Assembly (NCBI RefSeq): GCF_004022705.2
Contig: NZ_RZOY02000002.1
Location: 287,758 to 351,757, forward strand
Source of the DNA: Mesorhizobium sp. M2D.F.Ca.ET.226.01.1.1
Lineage (GTDB): Bacteria; Pseudomonadota; Alphaproteobacteria; Rhizobiales; Rhizobiaceae
Length of the DNA: 64,000 nucleotides
Reading direction: 5' to 3'
This document shows positions 36,740 through 45,088 of the stretch, one piece after another. Numbering within the stretch: position 1 is the stretch's first letter; each line of letters opens with the position of its first letter. The translations under genes were made by a program, and so were the position numbers. The notes below the pieces were generated by a model. That model made no database searches. It had not been told where the DNA came from and was given only the letters and a program-made list of their open reading frames with translations.

Positions 36740-36755
36740 TTGAATGTTCGTTCAA
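36740..36755. promoter_or_regulatory. Operator B between aminotransferase and ABC transporter genes
   Basis: TTGAATGTTCGTTCAA, the second copy of the regulon palindrome. It lies 90 bases upstream of the aminotransferase and about 190 bases upstream of the first permease, so it could control both divergent units. The rest of the 290-base gap shows no gene. Confidence 0.7.
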
Positions 36756-36941
36756 TCAATATTGCAGAAATAGCGCTTGATTTCAATCGGTGGATACGCT
36801 CATGATGAAAGAAAGCCGGCAAGCCAGGGAGCCATTGCGCTCCATGCATAAATCGGGAACAGGCGGCCGGCGCTACTAATGGGAAGGCCGCATGGCGGGA
36901 CAGTCCGAGCCAGCTACCGAAATCACGCCCGGAGCGCTGCA

Positions 36942-37859
36942 ATGACGGTTGCAGCGGAAGGGTCGCCCCCGCTGCGCATGGCGGGATCGAGACGAAGTCC
37001 CCTTCTGCAGTCGGAAGCCGTTCAAGGCTTTGCCCTGATCAGCCCGACCTTCGTTTATGCCCTTATTCTGCTCGTCCTGCCGATCCTGGTGGTTATCGCG
37101 CATTCCTTCTGGACGCAGCACTACCTGACCATCGACCACACCTTCACGCTGGAGAACTACCGGATCGCGCTGACCGAGCCGATCTACCGCGACCTGCTCT
37201 GGCGCTCGCTCTATATCTCCCTGACTGTCAGCCTGCTCACCGTGCTGCTCGCCTACCCGATGGCCTACTTCATTTCCTTCCATGGCGGCCGCCATAAGAG
37301 TCTCTGGCTCTTCCTCATCACCATCCCGTTCTGGACCAGCTATCTGCTGCGCGTGATGTCGTGGAAGGTGATCCTCGGTTATAACGGCGTCTTGAATTCC
37401 GGCCTGATGGGCCTCGGCATCATCGGCGAGCCGTCGGACGCGCTGCTCTACAATTCCACCGCCGTCATCATCACGCTCACCCATGCCTGGGCGACCTTCG
37501 CCATCCTGCCGATCTTCGTTTCGCTGGAAAAAGTCGACCGCACTCTGGTCGAAGCGGCGACCGATCTCGGCGACGGGCCGCTGCGCTCCTTCCTGCGCGT
37601 GACCCTGCCGCTCTCGGCGCCGGGCGTCATCTCGGCGGCGCTGATCGTGATGATTCCGACCGTCGGCGACTATGTCACGCCCAAGCTCGTCGGCGGCAAG
37701 GACGGCGTCATGATCGCCAACGCCATCCAGGCGCAGTTCGGCAAGGCCGCGAACTGGCCGCTGGGAGCCGCGCTTTCGGTCACCACCATGGTCATCGTCT
37801 CGCTGATGGCCGGCGCCACGGTGCTGAGTATCCGTGCTCTGCAGGGGTTGGCGCGATGA
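36942..37859 (+). CDS. ABC transporter permease, PotB-like
   Basis: A binding-protein-dependent transport permease of 305 residues with six membrane helices; the EAA loop reads LVEAATDLGDGPLRSFLRVTLPLSAPG. It belongs to the spermidine/putrescine (PotB) branch. ATG at 36942 follows GGAGCGCTGC. It overlaps the next permease (ATGA). It forms an importer with the neighbouring permease, the ATPase and one or both of the binding proteins encoded on the other strand. Confidence 0.92.
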   Translation: MTVAAEGSPPLRMAGSRRSPLLQSEAVQGFALISPTFVYALILLVLPILVVIAHSFWTQHYLTIDHTFTLENYRIALTEPIYRDLLWRSLYISLTVSLLTVLLAYPMAYFISFHGGRHKSLWLFLITIPFWTSYLLRVMSWKVILGYNGVLNSGLMGLGIIGEPSDALLYNSTAVIITLTHAWATFAILPIFVSLEKVDRTLVEAATDLGDGPLRSFLRVTLPLSAPGVISAALIVMIPTVGDYVTPKLVGGKDGVMIANAIQAQFGKAANWPLGAALSVTTMVIVSLMAGATVLSIRALQGLAR

Positions 37860-38677
37860 CGGCGATCAGACGTTTGCTGCCTGGATGGCTGTCGAGCTAT
37901 GCCGCCCTCTACATCCTCTTCCTCTATCTGCCGGTGATCTTCCTGCCGATCTTCTCGATCAACACCGCGGCGACGCCGAAATTCCCGCTCTCCGGCGTCA
38001 CGCTTCAGTGGTATGAGGACCTGCCGCACACGCCGGCACTGATCGACGCCACCTGGAACAGCCTGATCGTCGGCGTCTCCGCCTCGATCCTGTCGACGGT
38101 GCTCGGCATCCTCGCCGCCCGCTCGATCACCCGCTACCGCTATCCGGGCCGGCGCACCATCAACGGCCTGATCATGGCGCCGCTGGTGCTGCCCGAGGTG
38201 ATCGTCGCCATCTCGATGCTGCTGGTCATGCTGCAGCTGGGCCTCAGCCTGTCGCTGTTTACCGTCGTGCTCGGCCATGTGCTGGTTTGCATCCCCTATT
38301 CGATGACCGTGCTGACATCCGGTTTCGAAGGTTTCGACCGCAGCCTCGAGGAGGCCTCCGCCGACCTTGGCGAGAGCGCCTTCGGCACCTTCCGGCGCGT
38401 GACGCTGCCGATGGTCGCGCCGGCGATCATCTCCAGCCTGCTGGTCTGCTTCACCATCTCGCTCGACGAATTCATCATCGCCTTTTTCCTCACCGGCACC
38501 GAGGCGACGCTGCCGATCTACATCTGGGGCCAGTTGCGGTTCGCGGCCAAGCTTCCCGGCGTGCTGGCGCTCGGCACCTTGCTGCTGTTGGCGTCCTTCG
38601 TGCTGATGACTGTCGCCGAAATCCTGCGCCGCCGCGCGGCGAGACGCACCCAGAACGAGGGAGGCCTCCATGCTTGA
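37856..38677 (+). CDS. ABC transporter permease, PotC-like
   Basis: The second permease, 273 residues, six helices, with the EAA loop LEEASADLGESAFGTFRRVTLPMVAPA. PotC branch. The start overlaps the stop of the upstream permease and the end overlaps the ATPase gene by 8 bases, so the three genes form a compact operon under operator B. Confidence 0.92.
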   Translation: MTAIRRLLPGWLSSYAALYILFLYLPVIFLPIFSINTAATPKFPLSGVTLQWYEDLPHTPALIDATWNSLIVGVSASILSTVLGILAARSITRYRYPGRRTINGLIMAPLVLPEVIVAISMLLVMLQLGLSLSLFTVVLGHVLVCIPYSMTVLTSGFEGFDRSLEEASADLGESAFGTFRRVTLPMVAPAIISSLLVCFTISLDEFIIAFFLTGTEATLPIYIWGQLRFAAKLPGVLALGTLLLLASFVLMTVAEILRRRAARRTQNEGGLHA

Positions 38678-39788
38678 GCGGGTCCAAACGGAACGCACCC
38701 AATCCGATCGCACGATGATCGACATCCGCGACGTCACGCGCAGCTACGGATCGTTCAAGGCGCTGGACAATGCCTCGCTGGCGATCCGCGAGGGTGAGTT
38801 CTTCTCGCTGCTCGGTCCCTCCGGCTGCGGCAAGACCACGCTCTTGCGCATGATCGCCGGCTTCGACACGCCGACCAGCGGCTCGATCGCCGTCGACGGG
38901 CAACCGATGGACGGCATTCCCGCCAACCGGCGGCCGACCAACATGGTCTTCCAGAGCTACGCGATCTTCCCGCATCTCAATGTCGAGCAGAACGTCGCCT
39001 ATGGGCTGAAGCGGCTGAGGCTCGACGCCGGCGAGGAAAAACGCCGCGTCGAGGAGGCGCTGGCCCAGGTCTCGCTCACCGGCCTCGGCAAGCGCCGCGC
39101 CACCGAGCTTTCCGGCGGCCAGCGCCAGCGCGTCGCGCTCGCCCGCGCGCTGGTCATGCGGCCGAAAGTGCTGCTGCTGGACGAGCCGCTCTCCGCGCTG
39201 GACAAGAAGCTGCGCGAGCAGATGCAGGTCGAGCTGCGCCGGCTGCAGCAGGCGGTCGGCATCACTTTCGTGCTGGTCACACACGACCAGTATGAGGCCT
39301 TGGCGATGTCGGACCGCATCGCGGTGATGTTCGGCGGCCGCATCGCGCAGGTCGCCTCGCCGAAGGAGATCTACCAGCGCCCGGTCAACCGCCAGGTGGC
39401 CGACTTCCTCGGCGGCATGAACTTCGTCAAGGCCGAGATCGTCGAGGAGAACGGCGCTTCGCTAGTGCTCGACACGCTGGGCTTCGGCCGCGTCAGGGCC
39501 GACAAGCCGAAGGCTTTCGTGAGGAATGGCGGCGCCGCCACGCTTGGCATCCGCCCCGAGCGCCTGCGCGTCCTGTGGGATAATGCATCGGCGAAATTCG
39601 AGGTCGCCGGCAAGGTCGTCGAGCGCCACTATTTCGGCGAGATCACGCATCTGATCGTCGAGATACCGGGGCTGGAAAAGCCGCTCTCGGTCACCGAGAC
39701 CAACGATTTCGGCGCCGACGATATCCCGGTCGGCGCCCCGATCCGTCTCGCCTACGACCCTGAGGCTTTGGTGGCGATGGCCGACTGA
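38670..39788 (+). CDS. ABC transporter ATP-binding protein, PotA-like
   Basis: The nucleotide-binding subunit, 372 residues. Walker A GPSGCGKTTLLRMIAG, signature LSGGQRQRVALARAL, Walker B VLLLDEPLSALD, switch His in VLVTHDQYEA, then a TOBE domain in the C-terminal third. It energises polyamine- or quaternary-amine-type uptake. The final 37 bases overlap the convergent amine oxidase gene on the other strand. Confidence 0.94.
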   Translation: MLERVQTERTQSDRTMIDIRDVTRSYGSFKALDNASLAIREGEFFSLLGPSGCGKTTLLRMIAGFDTPTSGSIAVDGQPMDGIPANRRPTNMVFQSYAIFPHLNVEQNVAYGLKRLRLDAGEEKRRVEEALAQVSLTGLGKRRATELSGGQRQRVALARALVMRPKVLLLDEPLSALDKKLREQMQVELRRLQQAVGITFVLVTHDQYEALAMSDRIAVMFGGRIAQVASPKEIYQRPVNRQVADFLGGMNFVKAEIVEENGASLVLDTLGFGRVRADKPKAFVRNGGAATLGIRPERLRVLWDNASAKFEVAGKVVERHYFGEITHLIVEIPGLEKPLSVTETNDFGADDIPVGAPIRLAYDPEALVAMAD

Positions 39789-41050
39789 ATCTTTGCAGCA
39801 GCGATGCGTCCGGCAACGATCGCGCCTTCGACATAGCCCGGAAAAGACGGCGAAACTTCTGACGCGGCGAAATGGACCGGCGGCGCGCCGGCGAGGATCA
39901 CGCGCTCGGCATCGCGCGCCGTCACATCGATGATGAGGTCGCTATAGGCGCCACCGCTCCAGCGGTCATGCGTCCAGTCACGCGCGCTGAAATCGACGAT
40001 GTCGGCGGCCTGCGGGCCAAGTGCGTCCACGAGCCGCTTCGTGACCTCCGCGCGCAACGCCGCCTCATCGAGTGGATGCCAGCGCAACGCCAGCGGCCCG
40101 CCGACAAAGACGACGAGCGCGGCATGGTCTGCGTCCTTGCTGGCGTCGCAGGCGAACAGCCCCGGCTGATCGCGCCACATGACCATGCCGCACAGGTCCC
40201 GCTCGCGCCAGAACGGGCTGGCATAGCGCACCAGGATTTTGATCACCGCGCCGCTTTCCCAGACGCTCAGCGCCTTTGCCAGCTCCGCCGGCAAGGCAGG
40301 CGTGAAGTCGAGCTTCGCGGCAGTCGCCGGCGGCAGGGCAAGCAGCGCCGATCGTGCTTCGATGACACCGCGGGCCGAGATAACGCGAACGCCTTGCGGC
40401 CCATGCTCGATCCGCGTCGCGGCTTCGCCGAGCCGCAGCCGGTCGGCGACGTCGCCGGCAAGATCGTCGACCAGCGATTGCATCGTGTCGCCCAGAAAAT
40501 ACTGCAGCTCGAACACCTCGTTGGTGATGCGGCGATCATTGTCGATCAGGTACCAGAGCGGCACCTTGTCCAGCGCCAGGCACCACAGGCCTTCGATCAT
40601 CGACCGGAAGGCCGCCTTGGCGTCGGCCGTGTCCTTTTGGCGCTCGAGCCATGTTGCCACGGTCAGTCCGGCGATCGACGGATCGTCCGGCTCGATCCTG
40701 TTCATGCGCTCGCGGATCGCCATCGCGACCTGATAGGTCCGCTCGGCCGCCTCGGCCGACATCCACGGATGGGTGATGAACTCGCCTTCGATATAGGTCT
40801 CGACGAACGTCTTGCCCCGCGCTTTTGCCAGCGCCATCAGCTCAGGCATGTCCTGGCACAGGAACTGGCCGCCGCTGTCGATCAACTCGCCGAGTCCGTT
40901 CGGCCTGGCTTCCACGCGCCCGCCGACACGGTCGCGCGCTTCGAGCACAAGGAAATCGATGCCGGCGCGCTGAAGGTCAAGCGCGGCGGATAGGCCGGTG
41001 AAGCCGGCGCCGACGATGGCGACGTCGGTTCTTTCGATGATGCTGCTCAA
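39752..41050 (-). CDS. FAD-dependent amine oxidase (flavin monoamine oxidase family)
   Basis: A 432-residue flavoprotein with the N-terminal FAD-binding GAGFTGLSAALDLQRAGIDF, VLEARDRVGGRVEARP and the C-terminal HFAASEVSPSFPGYVEGAIVAG. It belongs to the monoamine/polyamine oxidase-like group and would oxidise a C-N bond with release of H2O2 or electron transfer. Its start overlaps the stop of binding protein 2. Its end overlaps the convergent ATPase gene by 37 bases, an unusual antisense overlap of two catabolic genes. Confidence 0.9.
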   Translation of the reverse strand: MSSIIERTDVAIVGAGFTGLSAALDLQRAGIDFLVLEARDRVGGRVEARPNGLGELIDSGGQFLCQDMPELMALAKARGKTFVETYIEGEFITHPWMSAEAAERTYQVAMAIRERMNRIEPDDPSIAGLTVATWLERQKDTADAKAAFRSMIEGLWCLALDKVPLWYLIDNDRRITNEVFELQYFLGDTMQSLVDDLAGDVADRLRLGEAATRIEHGPQGVRVISARGVIEARSALLALPPATAAKLDFTPALPAELAKALSVWESGAVIKILVRYASPFWRERDLCGMVMWRDQPGLFACDASKDADHAALVVFVGGPLALRWHPLDEAALRAEVTKRLVDALGPQAADIVDFSARDWTHDRWSGGAYSDLIIDVTARDAERVILAGAPPVHFAASEVSPSFPGYVEGAIVAGRIAAAKIQSAIATKASGS

Positions 41051-42123
41051 TAGCCGGCCTTGATCTTCTCGAACTCGGCGACCATGCGCTGCTTCAGGTC
41101 CGGCGCCACCGGCTGCTGGAACAGCGTCTTGTCGAGGAATTTGTCGAGATTGTCGAAGCCGCGGTCGCTGAGCAGCTTCTGGTCCATCGCCGCCATGCCG
41201 GCACTGTTGCCGTGACCGTAGCCGAAGGTCTTCACCATATACTCCGAAACACCCGGCGCGTTGACGGCGCTCAGGAAATCATAGGCCTGGTCGAGCTTGC
41301 CCGGCGCATCCTTGAGCAGCACATAACCGCACACCCAGGTCGAAATGCCTTCCTTGGTGTCGCGGTTCATGGCGATCGGCATGCCCTGGCCCTTCAGTGT
41401 CACATAGGTCTCGTTCCAACCCCAGACCAGGTCGACCTCATTGCCGGTGAAGGCCTGGTTGAGGTCGGTGTCGTCGGTCCAGTAGAGGCGGACATTCTTG
41501 TGCACGTCGCGCAAGAAGGCGGAGGCCTGCTTGAACTGCTCGTCCGTCATCTTGGTCCAGTCTTTCAGCCCGATGACCAGGCTCGCCAGCGCATAGGCGT
41601 CGTCGACATTGTCGCCGATGGTGACGCGGCTCTTGAACTTCGGATCGGCGAAGATCTTCAGCGACTGCGCCTCGTCCGCCCTGACCTTGTCAGTGCGGTA
41701 GAGCAGCGAGGTATTGCCCCAGTCGAAAGGCATGAACCAGGCCTTGCCGTCGGCGGTGGTGGCGAGGTCCTTCATCGCCATGATGCCGGGATTGAGGTCC
41801 TTCCAGCCGGCGATCTTCGACGTATCGAGCGGCCGCAGCAACCCGGCCTCGCGCCATTTCACCACGCTTTGCGAGCAGGGATGCGCGATATCGGCCTTGA
41901 AGCCGGCGCGCATCTTCTCGAAGGCTTCGTCCTCGTCGCCGAAGAAGGAGAAGGTCGGCTCGGCATTGTATTTGGCGGTGTAGGCCGGATGCAGAAGCGG
42001 GTCCTCGTAACCGGACCAGTCGAAGACGACGAGGTTGCCGCCGCCTTCAGCAAGCGCATAGGCGGTGCCCGCGCCGACGGTAACGACGGCGGCAAGGGCA
42101 AGGCGGCGAAGCATGGTTTTCAT
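41047..42123 (-). CDS. Periplasmic binding protein 2, PotD/PotF-like
   Basis: A 358-residue solute-binding protein with a signal peptide (to about residue 25). The mature part begins NLVVFDWSGYEDPL and contains HPCSQSVVKWREAGLLRPLDTS and NPGIMAMKDLATTADGKAWF, typical of the polyamine-type cluster D proteins. It is a clear paralog of the next gene upstream, with differences in the likely ligand pocket (TSLLYRTDK against TQLTYNSDK). The stop overlaps the amine oxidase start. A hairpin precedes it. Confidence 0.92.
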   Translation of the reverse strand: MKTMLRRLALAAVVTVGAGTAYALAEGGGNLVVFDWSGYEDPLLHPAYTAKYNAEPTFSFFGDEDEAFEKMRAGFKADIAHPCSQSVVKWREAGLLRPLDTSKIAGWKDLNPGIMAMKDLATTADGKAWFMPFDWGNTSLLYRTDKVRADEAQSLKIFADPKFKSRVTIGDNVDDAYALASLVIGLKDWTKMTDEQFKQASAFLRDVHKNVRLYWTDDTDLNQAFTGNEVDLVWGWNETYVTLKGQGMPIAMNRDTKEGISTWVCGYVLLKDAPGKLDQAYDFLSAVNAPGVSEYMVKTFGYGHGNSAGMAAMDQKLLSDRGFDNLDKFLDKTLFQQPVAPDLKQRMVAEFEKIKAGY

Positions 42124-42190
42124 GGCGCGAGAAACTCCCCCATCGCGAGCATTGCCGAGAAAGTTAGGAGAATTCCCGCGCTTTGGCGAG

Positions 42191-42224
42191 CCCGCTCACT
42201 TTGCCTACTTGGCAAATGAGCGGG
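42191..42224 (-). other. Intercistronic hairpin between tandem binding-protein genes
   Basis: CCCGCTCA-c-TTTGCC and GGCAAA-TGAGCGGG form a 14-bp stem with one bulge and a TACTT loop. There is no T run in the minus-strand direction, so mRNA stabilisation or partial termination is more likely than full termination. It may set different levels of the two binding proteins. Confidence 0.6.
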
Positions 42225-42239
42225 TCGCTGAGATTCAGC

Positions 42240-43322
42240 TCAATAGCCGGCTTTGATCTTCTCGAACTCCGCGATCATCTTAAGCTTGAGTTCCGAGGGC
42301 AGCGGCTGCTGGAACAACGTCTTGTCGACCCATTTTTCGACGTTGTCGTAGCCCTTTTCCTTCAGCACCGCGGGGTCGACGCCGGCCATGCCCTTGGCAT
42401 TGGCCTGGCCGTAGCCCCAGTCCTTGACCAGCGTCTTGGCGACTTCGGGATCGTTGACGGCGTTGAGGTAGTCATAGGCCTTGTCGATGTTGCCGGGCGC
42501 GTCCTTGAACAGCACGTAACCGCACACCCAGGTCGAAATGCCCTCGTCGGTGTCCTTCTTGGACTTGATCGGCACGCCGGCCTTGACCGACTGCACCGTC
42601 GCATCGTTCCAGGCCCAGGCGAGGTCGACTTCGCCGCCCGAGAGCAACTGCACGATGTCGGTGGTGTCGGTCCAATAGGAGCGGACATTCTTGTGCACCT
42701 GGCGCAGGAAATCGGAAGCCTGCTTGAACTGGTCGTCCGTCATCTTGGTCCAGTCCTTGAGCCCGATGGCGAGGCTGGCCAGCGCATAGGCGTCGTCGAC
42801 ATTGTCGCCGATCGAGACCCTGCCCTTGTATTTCGGATCGGCGAACACCTTCAGCGATTGCACGTCCTTTTCGGTGATCTTGTCGGAATTATAGGTGAGC
42901 TGGGTGTCGCCCCAGTCCCAGGGCATGAACCAGGCCTTGCCGTCGGACGTGGTGGCGAGATCCTTCATCGCCATGATGCCAGGATTGAGGTCCTTCCAGC
43001 CGGCAATCTTCGAGGTGTCCAGCGGCTGCAGCAGGCCGGCCTCGCGCCACTTCACCACGCTCTGCGAGCAGGGATGGCCGATATCGGATTTGAAGCCTGA
43101 GCGGATCTTTTCGAATGCCTCGTCCTCATCGCCGAAGAAGGCGAAAGTCGGCGAGTCGCCGTTCTTCTCGACATATTTGCCGTGGAAGCTCGGGTCCTCG
43201 TAGCCAGACCAGTCGAACACGATCAGGTCCTTGTCGGCGGCAACGGCGAACGCCGCCGCCGAAGCCGCGATCGCGCTCCCAAGCGCCAATGTCAGTGTCA
43301 GGCGTCGGCTGAGTTTCTTCAT
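42240..43322 (-). CDS. Periplasmic binding protein 1, PotD/PotF-like
   Basis: A 360-residue solute-binding protein with a signal peptide (MKKLSRRLTLTLALGSAIAA...). The mature start DLIVFDWSGYEDPSFHGKYV and long stretches such as HPCSQSVVKWREAGLLQPLD are shared with the next gene, so the pair arose by tandem duplication. The ABC operon at 36.9-39.8 kb encodes no binding protein of its own and therefore probably uses these two. It lies 80 bases after the tetR gene on the same strand, and may be read through from operator C. Confidence 0.92.
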   Translation of the reverse strand: MKKLSRRLTLTLALGSAIAASAAAFAVAADKDLIVFDWSGYEDPSFHGKYVEKNGDSPTFAFFGDEDEAFEKIRSGFKSDIGHPCSQSVVKWREAGLLQPLDTSKIAGWKDLNPGIMAMKDLATTSDGKAWFMPWDWGDTQLTYNSDKITEKDVQSLKVFADPKYKGRVSIGDNVDDAYALASLAIGLKDWTKMTDDQFKQASDFLRQVHKNVRSYWTDTTDIVQLLSGGEVDLAWAWNDATVQSVKAGVPIKSKKDTDEGISTWVCGYVLFKDAPGNIDKAYDYLNAVNDPEVAKTLVKDWGYGQANAKGMAGVDPAVLKEKGYDNVEKWVDKTLFQQPLPSELKLKMIAEFEKIKAGY

Positions 43323-43402
43323 GCTTGCTCCATCCTCTTTTGGTCTGCCGGTCTTGCTGGCCGGCTGTTGCTAACCCCGGCTTTTGCTAGCCCCAGTTCT
43401 CG

Positions 43403-44086
43403 CTAGCCATAGTGCTTCGGAAAGGCAGCGGCCAAAAACGCGTTCGCCGCCTGCAACGCGGTCTCGCGCGTGGTGTCCTCCGTCCCCATCATCAGCCGCA
43501 GCCACAGGCCCTCGAGCATGGCGCTGAGCGCCAGGGCGATGGCCTGGGGCTCATAGGCGTAGCCGCCGCTTTGTTTGAGCGTCGTGCACAGATTGATGAA
43601 GACCTGCTGGTAGTGATTGTCGCGCGAGCTGCTCAGCGCCTGATAGATCGGCCGCGACTTGGCTTCGCCCCAGAAGGCCAGCCATGCCGCGAGCTTGCGC
43701 TTGTTGCAGATCGATCGGTCGAAATCGGCCCAGACCAGATACTGCAACTGCCTGGCCGGATCGTCGCCGGCCTTCTGCAAGGCGGTGCGCCAATGCGCCG
43801 AATACTCGTCATACATGTGCTGCAGCGTGGCGATCAGCAGCTTTTCCTTGCTCTCGAAATGGAAGTTGACGATGCCGCGCGAGAGACCGGCGCCATCGGC
43901 CACATCCGCCATCGTTGTTTCGGCATAGCCGCGCTTGGCTAGTGAATCGATCGTCGCCTCGATCAGCTGCAGCTGCCGGACCTCTTTCGAGGCCTTGCGG
44001 CCGCGCTTTTCGGCCTCGGTCTTTTGCGCCGTTTCGGAGAGGGCATCGCTCGCCTCAGTCTTCATGGGTGTGACGGTCTCCAGCAT
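43403..44086 (-). CDS. TetR-family regulator with BetI-like C-terminal domain
   Basis: A 227-residue regulator. The N-terminal 35 residues are charged and disordered-looking; the helix-turn-helix follows (TIDSLAKRGYAETTMADVAD, GAGLSRGIVNFHFESKEKLL). The C-terminal part has KLAAWLAFWGEAKSRPIY and LSAMLEGLWLRLMMG, the pattern of BetI, the choline-sensing repressor. It is the only regulator in the cluster and lies in an operon with the methyltransferase behind operator C, so autoregulation through the TTGAAYG...TTCAA palindromes is inferred. The ligand is probably an amine of the pathway. Confidence 0.88.
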   Translation of the reverse strand: MLETVTPMKTEASDALSETAQKTEAEKRGRKASKEVRQLQLIEATIDSLAKRGYAETTMADVADGAGLSRGIVNFHFESKEKLLIATLQHMYDEYSAHWRTALQKAGDDPARQLQYLVWADFDRSICNKRKLAAWLAFWGEAKSRPIYQALSSSRDNHYQQVFINLCTTLKQSGGYAYEPQAIALALSAMLEGLWLRLMMGTEDTTRETALQAANAFLAAAFPKHYG

Positions 44087-44092
44087 GGCCGG

Positions 44093-44887
44093 CTATCCAA
44101 CCGGCTTCCAACCGCGCAGATGAGTGGGGCGGTGCTCGCCACTGTCAAGCACCTTCTGCATCGCCTCCCAAGTCCTGATGTTCTTGTCGACATACGCCGC
44201 GCCGACCGCTGCCGCGGCCCGGGCGTAGAGCGGCCCCTTGAGCCGCGAAAGCTCTTCGCGCGCGACCTCGCGGTACCATGGATTGCGGTCGCGCACCGTG
44301 ATGTCGGTGAAGCCGGCGCGCCGCATCGCTTCGGCATAGCGCGCCGGCGAGGCCATGGCGAAGGAGAGTCCTTCGGCCGCGATGTAAGCCTTCATCTCAG
44401 GCGACGGCTCACCGTCATGGCCGATCATCCAGTTCGACGCCGCGAAGACCCCGCCCGGCTTCAGCACGCGAAAAATCTCGGCGAACAGCGCGTCCTTGTC
44501 CGGCACATGCAGCAACGCATCCTTGGAGAAGACGACATCGAAGGAAGCGCCCGGGAAAGGCAGCGGCCCCGGCGGCGCCTGTACGAAGCTGACGCGATCT
44601 TCGAGGCCTTGCCTAGCCGCCCCTCGCCTCGCCGTCTCGATCACCGGCTTCTCGACATCGAAGCCGGTGGCATAAGCAGCGTCGTGCGTTGCCACCAGAT
44701 GTTGCGTGATGCCGCCGGCGCCGCAACCGACATCGAGGATCGTCTTACCCTTGAGCGAAAGGCCTTCGACCAGGCGGTCGACCTCGTCGGGACCGCCCGG
44801 CGACAGGTAGCCCTCGCCCCACAACGCCTCCAAGAAGCGGATGGCGGTGTCGTCATATTCCGGCTCGGCGTCAGCCGTTTCGATCAT
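44093..44887 (-). CDS. SAM-dependent methyltransferase, class I
   Basis: A 264-residue class I methyltransferase. SAM-binding motif I is [17 protein letters not shown], followed by [10 protein letters not shown] and [20 protein letters not shown]. Similarity in pattern to glycine/sarcosine or sterol-type N/C-methyltransferases is only general, so the substrate is open. It ends 6 bases before tetR. Presence of a methyltransferase next to demethylating enzymes is notable: it could methylate an intermediate or recycle methyl groups. Confidence 0.86.
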   Translation of the reverse strand: MIETADAEPEYDDTAIRFLEALWGEGYLSPGGPDEVDRLVEGLSLKGKTILDVGCGAGGITQHLVATHDAAYATGFDVEKPVIETARRGAARQGLEDRVSFVQAPPGPLPFPGASFDVVFSKDALLHVPDKDALFAEIFRVLKPGGVFAASNWMIGHDGEPSPEMKAYIAAEGLSFAMASPARYAEAMRRAGFTDITVRDRNPWYREVAREELSRLKGPLYARAAAAVGAAYVDKNIRTWEAMQKVLDSGEHRPTHLRGWKPVG

Positions 44888-44975
44888 CGGATCTTCAACC
44901 CCAAATGCCGATGTGGATCAGGTCCAGAATGCTGACAAAGCCTAGCGCATCAACGCGAAAACGCAACAACATTTG

Positions 44976-44991
44976 TTGAACATTCATTCAA
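44976..44991. promoter_or_regulatory. Operator C between methyltransferase-tetR and FAD oxidoreductase genes
   Basis: TTGAACATTCATTCAA, the third copy of the regulon palindrome, lies 89 bases before the methyltransferase and about 98 bases before the first FAD oxidoreductase. It can control both divergent operons, including the regulator gene itself. Confidence 0.72.
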
Positions 44992-45088
44992 TATGGCTGG
45001 ACAAAAAACCGTGATCCGTGCCAAATTCGAGCAATCAGGGAACAAGACCGCATCGAAAGAACGGCGGCCGGATGGAGGGTAAGCGCGC

